64,000 bases of DNA from an uncultured Bacillota bacterium (GTDB lineage Bacteria > Bacillota > Clostridia > Christensenellales > UBA1242): NCBI GenBank assembly GCA_946495675.1, contig CAMMDQ010000001.1, positions 62,001 through 126,000 on the forward strand, written 5' to 3'. The notes beneath the pieces are model-generated. The model was not told where the DNA came from and did no database searches. It was given only the letters and a program-made list of their open reading frames with translations. Every line of letters begins with the position of its first letter. The stretch's first letter is position 1. A program made the position numbers and the translations under genes. This document shows, one piece after another, positions 9,517-19,955 of this stretch.

Positions 9517-10176
9517 TTATAACGTTCTTGTTGCTGTTGCTGTCGGATAAAGTGGCATATTCTGGAACCCCGGGCAAGAATTTGCCGGTTCTGGTGCTTG
9601 GCATGGTGGAATGACTGGATAGCCATAGCTTGGCACTAAAAGGTCAACAACAGATACCACTTTTACAATAATTTCGATGCATCCAGTTACTGTAAAAGTG
9701 TTGTCGGCAGTGTAGGCACCTATCGAACTTGTAAAGAGCGCGTTTGCTGTGATGTTGACAGGCGAAAGAGAGGGCTGTGGAACAAACAAGACTACACTTT
9801 TTACAAGCGTTATGCTTGATGTTGCAGTGCCAATCACGCCGTTTGCATCTCGGTAGGTTACTGTAACCGGAATTGTGATGGTCATGCTGACATTTGCATA
9901 GTTTGGTGTTTGTTCAATTCGATCAATTGTTATATCTGAAACAGTAACCGTTGAGCCTGTCGTGTTTTGTGCAGAAATGTAAGTTAATGGCAAAGCAGGT
10001 GCTGCTGGATTAAAATTTGTTACCGGCAAAATGATTCCACTTTCTGTTGTCTGACTTACACATGCATCAAAAACTTTTGTGGTTTCAATAAGTACTTTTT
10101 CGCAAATTCCATTTAGGCCGTTGCCGCCGATTGGGCCAGGTCTGTTTGGATTTGTGTTGTTGATATAAAAAGACAT
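9517..10176 (-). CDS. Hypothetical protein, possibly spore-surface associated
   Basis: 219 aa, Thr/Val-rich, C-terminal IPPCQAPEPANSCPGF; strong AGGAGGT SD. Confidence 0.6.
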   Translation of the reverse strand: MSFYINNTNPNRPGPIGGNGLNGICEKVLIETTKVFDACVSQTTESGIILPVTNFNPAAPALPLTYISAQNTTGSTVTVSDITIDRIEQTPNYANVSMTITIPVTVTYRDANGVIGTATSSITLVKSVVLFVPQPSLSPVNITANALFTSSIGAYTADNTFTVTGCIEIIVKVVSVVDLLVPSYGYPVIPPCQAPEPANSCPGFQNMPLYPTATATRTL

Positions 10177-10394
10177 TTTTACCTCCTATTCTTTCTTTCC
10201 GCTTTTTATAGCACTTCAAGGAAGAGCTCTTCCCCGTGATTTTTAATGCGATGATGCGATCAAACAATTTTTGCACGCATATCAAAAATCAACTATTTTA
10301 ATATATGCGAGCCAGACAAAGAGTGTTAAACGAGCAGATTTTATTGATTTTTTGCTGCCGCTATGATATAATCTTTCAGCAAAAGGAGTTGTTT

Positions 10395-11496
10395 ATGATT
10401 ATTGAAAACGTGATAGCCAAACTTGAAGGGCTGAAAAAAGATATTGATTTTATAAAGGAGTGTCTTTGACTACACCGGTCAAAATGAAAAGATAAAAGAA
10501 CTGGAAAAAGAGCAACTTGAGCAAGACTTTTATCTTGATCAAAAAAAAGTTTTGGCTGTTGGCAGAGCTTTAAAGGATGCACAGCATAAAATCAGTTTGG
10601 TCAAGGATTTGCAAACAACTTATGGCGATTGTGAAGCTCTTGTTCAGCTGTTTCAGGAGCTGGCTGATCCGAGTCTTGAAGCAGAGATTGAAGAAACTTT
10701 GCACTTATGTGAAAAAAAAGTGGAAAGTGCAAAGATCGAAACGCTTTTGTCTGGTAAGTATGATGGTTATGACGCCATTGTAACCCTTCATGCTGGGGCA
10801 GGCGGCACTGAAGCTTGTGATTGGACTGACATGCTTTGGCGAATGTATAAAATGTATGCTGAAAAAAATGATTGGAAAATCAAAGTCCTTGACAGTCTTG
10901 ACGGCGACGGTGCAGGGCTTAAGTCAATCACTTTTGAAGTTTGCGGTGAAAACGCTTATGGATTTTTGAAATGTGAAAAAGGGGTTCACCGTTTGGTGAG
11001 AATTTCTCCTTTTGACGCCAATGCAAGACGGCATACATCATTTGCAAGCGTTGAAGTTATGCCAAAAATTGAAGAAAAACCTGACATCGAAATAAAACCT
11101 GAAGACCTTAAGATTGACACCTATCGTTCTTCTGGGGCAGGCGGTCAGCATGTCAATAAAACAGAAAGTGCAATCCGTATCACACATATACCTACTGGCA
11201 TTGTGGTTGCCTGTCAAAACGAAAGGTCGCAGCTTCAAAACCGAGAAGTTGCAATGCAAATGCTCTATTCAAAACTTGTTGAAATGCAAGAAGCTAAAGA
11301 GATGGAAGAAATGGCCGCTGTGCGTGGCGAAATCAAAAAAATTGAGTGGGGCAGTCAGATCAGAAGCTATGTTTTCTGCCCTTACACCTTGGTTAAAGAC
11401 CATCGAACAGGCTATGAAGAGCCAAACATTCAATCAGTTATGGATGGCAATATTCAAGAATTTATCAATGAATATTTGAAAAAGACCAGCAAATAA
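10395..11496 (+). CDS. prfB: Peptide chain release factor 2 (programmed +1 frameshift at 10467-10469)
   Basis: Frame 0 from ATG 10395 to in-frame TGA in AAGGAG-TGT-CTT-TGA-C, then +1 into the main ORF with RSSGAGGQHVNKT. Confidence 0.95.
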
Positions 11497-11598
11497 TCTA
11501 GACTCAAAAATGATAGCAGCCTTAAAACAAGGGCTGCTTTTAATTCCAAAAGCAAATAAGTTGATTTTCTTGTTTTAGTTTGTTATAATTGTCTGCAG

Positions 11599-12657
11599 AT
11601 GAATTACTTTCAAAGAATGGAGCAAAAATTTAAGGCTCTGCAAGAAAAAAAAGATGTGATTATCCTTTCAGTTGAGTCCTCTTGTGATGAAACAAGCGTG
11701 GCTGTGGTCAAAAACGGAAGGGAAGTTTTGTCAAACATAATTGCGTCACAAATTGACATCCACAGACGCTTTGGCGGCGTTGTGCCTGAAGTGGCTTCAA
11801 GAAATCATATTCTTGCAATTTCAAACATTTTCAGTCAAGCTTTGGCTCAGGCAGCCATCACTAAAGAGCAAATCGACGCTGTGGCGGTAACTTATGGTGC
11901 GGGGCTTATTGGAGCTTTGATGGTGGGCGTCAATTTTGCCAAAGCTTTGGCTTACAGCCTTAATATTCCACTGATCGCCGTCAGTCATGTGCATGGGCAT
12001 ATCGCTGCAAATTATATCTCACATCTTGAGCTTACTCCGCCTTTTATTTGCCTTATGGTCAGTGGTGGTCATTGTGCTATTTTAAAAATCGATGATTACA
12101 ATAAATTTACTTTGCTTGGCAGCACAATGGATGATGCAGTTGGAGAATGCTTTGACAAAGTGGCAAGGGTGCTTGGACTCCCATATCCTGGTGGTCCAGA
12201 AATTGACAAGCTTGCAAAAGACGGCAAAAAAGTTTATACTTTTGTGCATTCAAATCATTTGAAAAACACTCTTAATTTTTCATTTAGTGGCATAAAGACA
12301 GCAGTTGTCAATTTTGTGCACAACAAAGAGCAGAAACATGAAAATTTTGAAAAAGTCGATGTTGCAAGATCTTTTCAAGAGGAAGTGACGGATGAGCTTG
12401 TTGAAAAAACATTGAATGCTTGCAAGAAAACGGCAATCAACAAGATTGTTGTTGCTGGAGGTGTTGGAGCAAATTCAATGTTGCGAAAAAAGTTTGAAGA
12501 CAGTTGCAAACGAAACAATATAGAGTTTTTTGCGCCTGTTTTAAAATATTGCACAGACAATGCGGCAATGATTGGCTCAGCAGCTTACTTTATGCTGAAA
12601 GATGGCTTGGGGCTTGCACCACTTGATCTTACAGCGAAGGCGACTGTAAAACTTTAA
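11599..12657 (+). CDS. tsaD: tRNA N6-threonylcarbamoyladenosine synthase TsaD
   Basis: ILSVESSCDETSVAVVKNG; HVHGHIAANY; VSGGHCAIL. Confidence 0.96.
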   Translation: MNYFQRMEQKFKALQEKKDVIILSVESSCDETSVAVVKNGREVLSNIIASQIDIHRRFGGVVPEVASRNHILAISNIFSQALAQAAITKEQIDAVAVTYGAGLIGALMVGVNFAKALAYSLNIPLIAVSHVHGHIAANYISHLELTPPFICLMVSGGHCAILKIDDYNKFTLLGSTMDDAVGECFDKVARVLGLPYPGGPEIDKLAKDGKKVYTFVHSNHLKNTLNFSFSGIKTAVVNFVHNKEQKHENFEKVDVARSFQEEVTDELVEKTLNACKKTAINKIVVAGGVGANSMLRKKFEDSCKRNNIEFFAPVLKYCTDNAAMIGSAAYFMLKDGLGLAPLDLTAKATVKL

Positions 12658-12668
12658 AGGAGAAAACT

Positions 12669-13853
12669 ATGGAACTTTTAGCTCCAGCTGGCAATTTTGA
12701 TAAACTTGCCACAGCAGTGCATTTTGGTGCAGATGCTGTCTATTTTGCTGGAAAAATGTATGGGCTTCGTGCTTTTGCCGGAAATTTTGATGATGATGAG
12801 ATTGTAAAAGCAATGGAATATCTGCACGAGCGTGGAAAAAAAGGTTATATCACTTTAAATATCGTTGCAAAGAATAGTGATTTTCAGCAAATTGACAAAT
12901 TTTTGCAGCTTTTGGTTGATGCTAAGGTGGATGGAGTGATTGTCAGCGATGTGGGAATGATTTATTATCTTCGCAAAAATTTTCCACAGTTGAATGTTCA
13001 TGTGTCAACCCAGGCAAATGTCAACAACATTTATTCTGCAAAGTTTTTTGCAGACATGGGGGTGACTCGAATTGTTCTTGCAAGAGAGCTTAACTTAAAT
13101 CAAATCAAAGAGATTGCCTCATCACTCAAAGGCAAGGTTGAAATCGAAGCTTTTGTGCATGGAGCAATGTGCATTTCATATTCTGGCAGATGTCTTCTTT
13201 CCAACTATATGACAGGCAGAGACTCTAATCGCGGTGCATGTGTTCAAGCTTGCAGGTGGAACTATACTATAAGAGAAGTGAACAAAACTGAAGAATACCC
13301 AATCGAAGAAGATCAGCGGGGAACGTATATTTTAAACTCAAAAGATCTTTGCATGATAAAACACTTGAAAGAACTTGAAGAAGCAGGCATTTGTTCGCTG
13401 AAAATTGAAGGGCGAATGAAATCAGACTATTATGTGGCTTCAGTTGTCAACGCTTACAGACGAGCATTAGAAAATAAAAACAAAATTGAAGTGCTTGAAG
13501 ATGAACTTGAAAAAACAAGCCATAGACGCTATACCACAGGTTTTTATTTCGACAGCGATGACAAGGAATTTTTGGAGACTTCTATGCCAATTCAGACAGC
13601 TGAGTTTATTGCAAAAGTTGTTGAAAACAGCCAAAACGGCAAAGTCAAGGTGGAGATGAGAAACCGCTTTAAAATTGGTGATGAACTTGAAATTTTGTCG
13701 CCAACTGACAGCTTTTTGAAGAAAATCAAAATTGATAGCATTGAAAATGGCAAGGGCGAGCAAATTGATGACTGCAAACGAGTTCAAGAAATCGTAACAA
13801 TAAATTGTCCTTATGATCTGAAAAAAGGAGATATGCTAAGAAAGGCAAACTGA
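12669..13853 (+). CDS. U32 family peptidase
   Basis: ELLAPAGNFDKLATAVHFGADAVYFAG; EAFVHGAMCISYSGRCLLSNYMTGRDSNRGACVQACRW. Confidence 0.95.
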   Translation: MELLAPAGNFDKLATAVHFGADAVYFAGKMYGLRAFAGNFDDDEIVKAMEYLHERGKKGYITLNIVAKNSDFQQIDKFLQLLVDAKVDGVIVSDVGMIYYLRKNFPQLNVHVSTQANVNNIYSAKFFADMGVTRIVLARELNLNQIKEIASSLKGKVEIEAFVHGAMCISYSGRCLLSNYMTGRDSNRGACVQACRWNYTIREVNKTEEYPIEEDQRGTYILNSKDLCMIKHLKELEEAGICSLKIEGRMKSDYYVASVVNAYRRALENKNKIEVLEDELEKTSHRRYTTGFYFDSDDKEFLETSMPIQTAEFIAKVVENSQNGKVKVEMRNRFKIGDELEILSPTDSFLKKIKIDSIENGKGEQIDDCKRVQEIVTINCPYDLKKGDMLRKAN

Positions 13854-13990
13854 TTGCCTTTTTTTGTTGCTTATACCTGCAAATTTTTGTTTATAAAAGG
13901 AATTTTGGAAATTGTAGCGTATAAAATAAACAAGCAATCAAAAAGGCGACAAGAAATTTAAAAAAATTTTAAAATTTTGGCAGAAAATGT

Positions 13991-14019
13991 TTGACTATTT
14001 TTAAAAAAATGCATATAAT
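13991..14019 (+). promoter_or_regulatory. Sigma-A promoter of the hrcA operon
   Basis: TTGACT-N17-TATAAT. Confidence 0.85.
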
Positions 14020-14023
14020 AGTG

Positions 14024-14050
14024 CTAGCACTTGAAATAAAAGAGTGCTAA
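14024..14050 (+). promoter_or_regulatory. CIRCE operator (HrcA binding site)
   Basis: CTAGCACTT-N9-GAGTGCTAA, directly upstream of hrcA. Confidence 0.93.
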
Positions 14051-14074
14051 CAAAAGTCGAATAAAGAGGTTTTT

Positions 14075-15061
14075 ATGAAACTGTCAGAGCGAAAAAATCA
14101 AATTTTATGCATGGCAATTGAAGAATACATCAAAGACTGCGCACCAATCACAAGCGGTTCGGTCAAAGACAAGGCAAAACTTGAGTGTTCAACTGCCACA
14201 TTGAGAAATGAGCTTAATGCTCTTGAAGCCATGGGCTATTTAAAACAGCTTCACACCTCAGGCGGAAGAATTCCAACAGCGCAGGGCTATCGATATTATG
14301 TTGAAAATCTGCTTTCAAATGCATCTGCATCAAATGGCGAGCTTGAAGAGGTCAAAAAGTTGATTTCTTCTCGAACGACATCTCTTACAGAAATTGTCAG
14401 CGGAATTGCAAAGATTGTCTCGCACGCAACTTCTTATCCAACCGTTGTTATGATGAATGGCATCGAAAATCTTATTCTTGACGAATTTAAAATAATTCCG
14501 ATGCTTAGCGAAAGGATGATGGTTTTGATTGGCACCAAATCTGGATATATTTCTCAAGAAATGGCAATCAAAGCTTCACCTGGGGAATGTCAAGATGCTT
14601 CCAACTATCTGACCAAAAATTTTAAAGGTGAAAGCATTGGCTTTATGATCGACAATATTGATCAACTTGAAGTGGGAATGAAAAGCGAAATCAAAGCTTT
14701 TCAAAATGTTGTCAATTCGCTTGTTGACGGTCTTAAAAAACTCAATAATACTCGTCTTATCGATGTGCATAGACAGGGTAGCGGAAAGCTTCTTGAAAAT
14801 AACGATATTGATAAGGCAAAAAAAGTGCTTGACGTGCTTGATGACGAAGAAAAATTGGCAGACATCATGCAAATGCAAGGGCAAGAAGAAATTCAGGTTG
14901 ATGTTTCTGATGACGGCTCAGTTGTTAAAGCTCCAATATGTATAAGCGGCAACAAACTTGCATCAATTGGCGTGCTTGGCCCTCAACGAATGGACTATGC
15001 AGGCATTGCCTCAGCACTGAAAGTTGTTATTGACAGTCTGAAAGACTTAAAAGGAGAATAA
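14075..15061 (+). CDS. hrcA: Heat-inducible transcription repressor HrcA
   Basis: MKLSERKNQILCMAIEEYI; downstream of CIRCE. Confidence 0.95.
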   Translation: MKLSERKNQILCMAIEEYIKDCAPITSGSVKDKAKLECSTATLRNELNALEAMGYLKQLHTSGGRIPTAQGYRYYVENLLSNASASNGELEEVKKLISSRTTSLTEIVSGIAKIVSHATSYPTVVMMNGIENLILDEFKIIPMLSERMMVLIGTKSGYISQEMAIKASPGECQDASNYLTKNFKGESIGFMIDNIDQLEVGMKSEIKAFQNVVNSLVDGLKKLNNTRLIDVHRQGSGKLLENNDIDKAKKVLDVLDDEEKLADIMQMQGQEEIQVDVSDDGSVVKAPICISGNKLASIGVLGPQRMDYAGIASALKVVIDSLKDLKGE

Positions 15062-15760
15062 ATGTCAAAAGAAAAATTTGAACACTGCCACTGCAAAAAG
15101 CATGGCGAGAAAGAGTGCGAAGAATGTCGTTGTGATGACGATTGCAAATGCGAGGAAAAAGATGAAAAGTGTTGTTGCAACAAAGATGATGAAAACTGCA
15201 AATGCAGTGAAAAGTGTGATTGCGGTGATGATTGCAAATGTGATAAAGAGCATAAGTGTAATGAAGAATGCCAATGTGATGAAAATATGAGCGAAAAAGA
15301 AACCTGCGATTGCGATGAGCACTGTTGTCAACACGAGCAAAAGAGTGATGAATACTTAAATTTGGCACGACAAATTCAAGCGGACTTTGAAAATTTCAGG
15401 CGTCATGCCATTGAAGATATAAAGCAGGCAAAAATTGCAGGTCAAGCATCAGTTATTGAAGCATTTTTGCCATGCCTTGACACTTTCAAAGAAGCTAAAA
15501 AGTCTATTTCTGACGAAAATGTTTTGAAAGGCGTTGAGATGATTGAGCAAAAAATCATCGACACCCTTGCAGATATTGGAGTTCAAAAAATAGAATCTGT
15601 GGGCGAGAAATACAACCCACATGTCCACAATGTTATCGCCGTTGTAAATATTGCGGATAAAGAGAATGACATAATCGTTGACGAATATCAAGCTGGTTAT
15701 GTTTTCAACGGCAAAGTTATCAGATATTCAAAAGTCATTGTCAATAAAAAGGAGGATTAA
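15062..15760 (+). CDS. grpE: GrpE with Cys-rich N-terminal extension
   Basis: C-terminal GrpE domain ([28 protein letters not shown]) preceded by about 95 residues with 23 Cys; AGGAG SD fits this start. Confidence 0.93.
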   Translation: MSKEKFEHCHCKKHGEKECEECRCDDDCKCEEKDEKCCCNKDDENCKCSEKCDCGDDCKCDKEHKCNEECQCDENMSEKETCDCDEHCCQHEQKSDEYLNLARQIQADFENFRRHAIEDIKQAKIAGQASVIEAFLPCLDTFKEAKKSISDENVLKGVEMIEQKIIDTLADIGVQKIESVGEKYNPHVHNVIAVVNIADKENDIIVDEYQAGYVFNGKVIRYSKVIVNKKED

Positions 15761-15764
15761 AATT

Positions 15765-17585
15765 ATGGGAAAAATTATTGGAATTGACCTTGGAACAACA
15801 AACTCATGCGTGGCTGTTATGGAAGGTGGGAAACCTACAGTTATCGCAAATGCTGAAGGGGACAGAACCACACCTTCAGTGGTAGCTTATACAAAAGAAG
15901 GAGAAAGACTTGTTGGTAAAGTTGCAAAACGACAAGCCATTGTTAATGCAGAAAACACTGTTCAATCCATCAAAAGAGAGATGGGAACAAATTACAAAGT
16001 AAAACTAAACGGCAAAGATTACACACCACAAGAAATTTCTGCCATGATTCTTTCAAAGCTTAAGGCTGATGCAGAAAGTTATTTGGGTGGCACTGTAAAT
16101 CAAGCTGTTATCACAGTGCCTGCATATTTCAACGACTCTCAGCGTCAAGCAACAAAAGATGCAGGAAAAATTGCAGGGCTTGAAGTTTTGAGAATTATCA
16201 ACGAGCCAACTGCAGCGGCTCTTGCTTATGGGCTTGACAAAGGTGAAAACGCAAATCAAAAGATTTTGGTTTATGACCTTGGTGGCGGAACTTTCGATGT
16301 TTCAATTCTTGAAATAGGCGACGGCGTTTTTGAAGTTTTGTCAACAAACGGAAACACTCGCCTTGGCGGAGATGATTTTGATAACAGAATTATTGACCTT
16401 TTGGTTGAAGAATTCAAAAAGACAAACAACATCGATTTGAGCTCTGACAAGCTTGCAATGCAAAGACTTAAAGAAGCGGCAGAAAAAGCTAAGATTGACC
16501 TTTCTGCAACTCCAAAAACAACAATTTCTCTTCCATTCATTTCAGCAGACGCAACTGGCCCAAAACACATGGAATATGAACTTTCTAGAGCAAAATTTGA
16601 CTCCATCACCGAAGATCTTGTGAAAGAGACTATTGAATGTTCAAAACGAGCTCTTGCTGATGCAAAACTTTCAACAAGTCAAATTGATAAGGTTGTGCTT
16701 GTTGGTGGCTCAACTCGTATCCCAGCTGTTCAAGAAGCTGTCAAAGCTTTCACTGGCAAAGAACCTTACAAAGGTATTAACCCTGACGAGTGCGTTGCTG
16801 TTGGTGCTGCAATTCAAGCAGGGGTGCTTGGCGGCGAAGTCAAAGATGTGCTTCTTCTTGATGTAACTCCGCTTTCTCTTGGCATTGAAACTTTGGGAGG
16901 AGTGTTTACAAAACTTATTGAAAGAAATACAACTATTCCTACAAAGAAATCACAAATCTTCTCAACTGCTGTTGACAATCAACCAGGGGTTGACATCCAT
17001 GTGCTTCAAGGCGAGCGAGAATTTGCTGCTCAGAACAAAACTCTTGGAAGATTCCAGCTTACCGACATTCCTCCTGCACCAAGAGGGGTTCCTCAAATCG
17101 AAGTTACATTTGATATCGATGCAAATGGCATTGTAAAAGTTTCCGCAAAAGACCTTGGAACAAACAAAGAGCAGAATATTACAATTACAGCTTCTTCAAA
17201 CCTTAAAGACGAAGACATTGAAAAGGCTATCAAAGAGGCTGAAGCTCACGCTAAAGAAGACAAAAAGCGCAAAGAGCTTGTTGAAACCAAAAACCAAGCC
17301 GACAACATGGTTTACGGGCTTGAAAAAATGTTAAAAGAAAATGGCGACAAGATTGGCGAAGACGACAAAAAGAAGCTTGAAGAAGCAATTGAAAAAGCAA
17401 AGAAAGAGTTTGAAAGTGATGATATTGACACCGTTAAGAAAGCACTCGATGAACTCACTGCTGCTTCTAATGGCATTGTAAGCAAGATGTACAATTCAGC
17501 AAATCCAAACGGGGCAAATCCAAATGGCGACAACAATGGTCAGACCGGTTCAAACGACGGCGACCCTGTTGTTGATGTGGAATAA
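15765..17585 (+). CDS. dnaK: Chaperone DnaK
   Basis: [32 protein letters not shown]. Confidence 0.98.
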   Translation: MGKIIGIDLGTTNSCVAVMEGGKPTVIANAEGDRTTPSVVAYTKEGERLVGKVAKRQAIVNAENTVQSIKREMGTNYKVKLNGKDYTPQEISAMILSKLKADAESYLGGTVNQAVITVPAYFNDSQRQATKDAGKIAGLEVLRIINEPTAAALAYGLDKGENANQKILVYDLGGGTFDVSILEIGDGVFEVLSTNGNTRLGGDDFDNRIIDLLVEEFKKTNNIDLSSDKLAMQRLKEAAEKAKIDLSATPKTTISLPFISADATGPKHMEYELSRAKFDSITEDLVKETIECSKRALADAKLSTSQIDKVVLVGGSTRIPAVQEAVKAFTGKEPYKGINPDECVAVGAAIQAGVLGGEVKDVLLLDVTPLSLGIETLGGVFTKLIERNTTIPTKKSQIFSTAVDNQPGVDIHVLQGEREFAAQNKTLGRFQLTDIPPAPRGVPQIEVTFDIDANGIVKVSAKDLGTNKEQNITITASSNLKDEDIEKAIKEAEAHAKEDKKRKELVETKNQADNMVYGLEKMLKENGDKIGEDDKKKLEEAIEKAKKEFESDDIDTVKKALDELTAASNGIVSKMYNSANPNGANPNGDNNGQTGSNDGDPVVDVE

Positions 17586-17667
17586 AATTTGAGATGTCGC
17601 AAAGGGATAAATTATTTTGCTCTCTCAGTTGACAAAAGCTTGATAATTTGATAAAGGATGGCTAATT

Positions 17668-18681
17668 ATGGAAGAAATAAAAGTCAAAATCGACAAAAGA
17701 ATAGAAGTGCTAGGTGTTTGTTTAAGGCTTTCTGATTATCACGAAAAGTTTAATCACTTAGTTGGCGATTTGAAAAATTATCCATATCTTGAAGAGGCCG
17801 ATAGGTATTTTGCGAAGTTTCAAAATCATAAAGCAATCAAATTGTTAAACGAGTGCATCAAAAAACTTTCATTTTCTTATGATGCACCTGTTCAGCTCAT
17901 GCTTTTTCTAGATGAAGAGTGGAACTTTCATGGACAAAATGAATATCCGTTTGTAAACCGTTTAAAAAAATCGGAAGTCGTTTTAGATTTTCTCAAAGAA
18001 TTGAAAAATTTTGTTAAGGAATCAAATTTTGAAGAATTTTTCAACCAACATCAAGATTATTATCAGCAAGAAATTGATTCATTTAACTCTTGCTTTGAAC
18101 TTAGTCAAGTTGTTGATTTTATGAAAAAACTTAAAATGAATGTTGCAAGCAAGCATTTTGTGATAAATCTAGCCCTTCTTTTGACCAATGGTGGCTATGG
18201 CTATTTCAATGGTGACAATGTTTTTTGCACCATGAGTAGGATGGCCGACAAAGAGGGAAATGTTGATAAGATTTGGGGATATAACAGCGCTGGAGAAAAA
18301 TCTTTGTTCTTACACGAATTTTCTCACTCTTTTGTCAACCCATTGACAGAAAAATATTGGGAGCAAATTGACAAACCTGTGTTGGACATAACAGAACGTG
18401 AAGTGCTTGCAAAAAACGCATATTCTGACGTTTTTGCAATTATATGTGAATATGTTATTCGAGCAATTCAACTTAGTTTTATAAGGCAGCACTCAAAAAA
18501 TATAGACTGGTTTTTTGAAATAAACGCAAAAACCGGCTATTCAAAAAATATTTTACTTGCAGTTGCCGACAAAATAGAAGAGCATATGCAGGACGATAAA
18601 ACATTTGAAGAGAACTACTTAGAAATTGCTAATGAGATTTCAAAAGCAGTTGAAAATAAAAAGGATTGTTATGGCAAATAA
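17668..18681 (+). CDS. DUF4932-like zinc metallopeptidase (HEFSH)
   Basis: [17 protein letters not shown] HExxH motif; lies between dnaK and dnaJ. Confidence 0.75.
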   Translation: MEEIKVKIDKRIEVLGVCLRLSDYHEKFNHLVGDLKNYPYLEEADRYFAKFQNHKAIKLLNECIKKLSFSYDAPVQLMLFLDEEWNFHGQNEYPFVNRLKKSEVVLDFLKELKNFVKESNFEEFFNQHQDYYQQEIDSFNSCFELSQVVDFMKKLKMNVASKHFVINLALLLTNGGYGYFNGDNVFCTMSRMADKEGNVDKIWGYNSAGEKSLFLHEFSHSFVNPLTEKYWEQIDKPVLDITEREVLAKNAYSDVFAIICEYVIRAIQLSFIRQHSKNIDWFFEINAKTGYSKNILLAVADKIEEHMQDDKTFEENYLEIANEISKAVENKKDCYGK

Positions 18682-19792
18682 AGATTATTATTCAATTCTT
18701 GGGGTGGATAAAAACGCAAGCGATGACGAAATCAAATCAGCTTACCGTAGGCTTGCAAAAAAATATCATCCAGACCTGAACAAAACTCCAGAAGCTGCGG
18801 CAAAATTCAAGGAAATCAACGAGGCGTATCAGGTTCTTGGCGACCCGCAAAAAAAGGCAAACTACGACCAATTTGGTTCGGCAGAAGGCAATCCTTTTGG
18901 CGGCGGCGGACAGGGCGGCTTTGGTGACTTTTTTGGTGGCGGTGGCGGCTTCGGAGATATTTTTTCAGATATTTTTTCTGCTTTTGGTGGCGGAAGAAGT
19001 GGCGGAAGAACGGTTGCTAGAGGTCAAGATATTGACATCAGCATGAACCTTTCGTTTGAAGAGGCTTGTTTTGGCGCTGAAAAAAGTGTGACTGTTGGCA
19101 AGATTGAAAGATGCTCCTCATGCAATGGCACAGGTGCTAAAAATGGAAGAGAATTTACAACTTGCTCGACTTGTCAAGGAACTGGACGAGTTCGCTTCCA
19201 ACAAAACACCATGTTTGGCACCACTATAAGAGAAAGTGTGTGCCCAAAGTGTGAAGGCAGCGGAAAAATTGTTAAAGAAAAGTGTGATTCTTGCTCGGGC
19301 AAAGGGTATAAAAGAGTGCAAAAAACCATTTCTATCAAAGTGCCAGCAGGCATAGACGATGGCCAAACCTTGCGAGTGCGTGGCGAAGGCAATGCTCCAA
19401 CAAGGGAGGGCATAAATGGCGATTTGAATGTTCATATTTCTGTGGCTCAGCACTCTATTCTCACGCGCAAGGGCAATGATTTGTATATGGATTTGTATCT
19501 TCCTTTCACCACAACGCTTTTGGGTGGCAAGGTGGAAATTCCAACGCTCAACGGCAACTATAGTTTGACGATACCAGAACTTACAGCAAGTGGCACTATG
19601 ATGAGGCTTAAGGGCCGGGGCGTTAAAGTTTTAAACAAAGATAGATATGGGGATTTGCTTGTTACAATCAAAGCAGAATGCCCAAAATCGCTTGGCAAAG
19701 AAGGCAAAGCACTTCTTCAAAAACTTGCAGAAAATTATGGCGAGGGCGATTTTGCAAAATATAGCACTTATCTGAAAAAAATGAAAAAATAA
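18671..19792 (+). CDS. dnaJ: Chaperone DnaJ
   Basis: [34 protein letters not shown] region, four CxxCxGxG repeats. Confidence 0.97.
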   Translation: MANKDYYSILGVDKNASDDEIKSAYRRLAKKYHPDLNKTPEAAAKFKEINEAYQVLGDPQKKANYDQFGSAEGNPFGGGGQGGFGDFFGGGGGFGDIFSDIFSAFGGGRSGGRTVARGQDIDISMNLSFEEACFGAEKSVTVGKIERCSSCNGTGAKNGREFTTCSTCQGTGRVRFQQNTMFGTTIRESVCPKCEGSGKIVKEKCDSCSGKGYKRVQKTISIKVPAGIDDGQTLRVRGEGNAPTREGINGDLNVHISVAQHSILTRKGNDLYMDLYLPFTTTLLGGKVEIPTLNGNYSLTIPELTASGTMMRLKGRGVKVLNKDRYGDLLVTIKAECPKSLGKEGKALLQKLAENYGEGDFAKYSTYLKKMKK

Positions 19793-19799
19793 TGTAGCG

Positions 19800-19887
19800 G
19801 GACTTATGCGCAAAGCAGTTGCTGCTTTGCTGGCAAACCGAGGTTTGCCAAAAGGCTAAATTTTTAGCCTTGCATAAGTCCTTTTTT
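19800..19887 (+). repeat. Four-way-junction palindrome/terminator-like structure
   Basis: Outer stem GGACTTATGC/GCATAAGTCC enclosing three perfect 9-bp hairpins, followed by T6. Confidence 0.85.
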
Positions 19888-19955
19888 GTTGAAACATTTG
19901 CCTTTGACTTGCAATTTGTGATACAATCATCATATAAAACAAATAGGAGAAGAGT

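Noticed and set aside
15065-15340. Minus-strand ORF that looks like an Ile/Phe-rich membrane protein
   Set aside because: Antisense of the Cys/Lys/Asp-rich GrpE N-terminus; hydrophobic codons arise as the complement of charged ones
15027-15368. Minus-strand His-rich ORF
   Set aside because: Shadow frame of the same GrpE repeats, no SD or independent support
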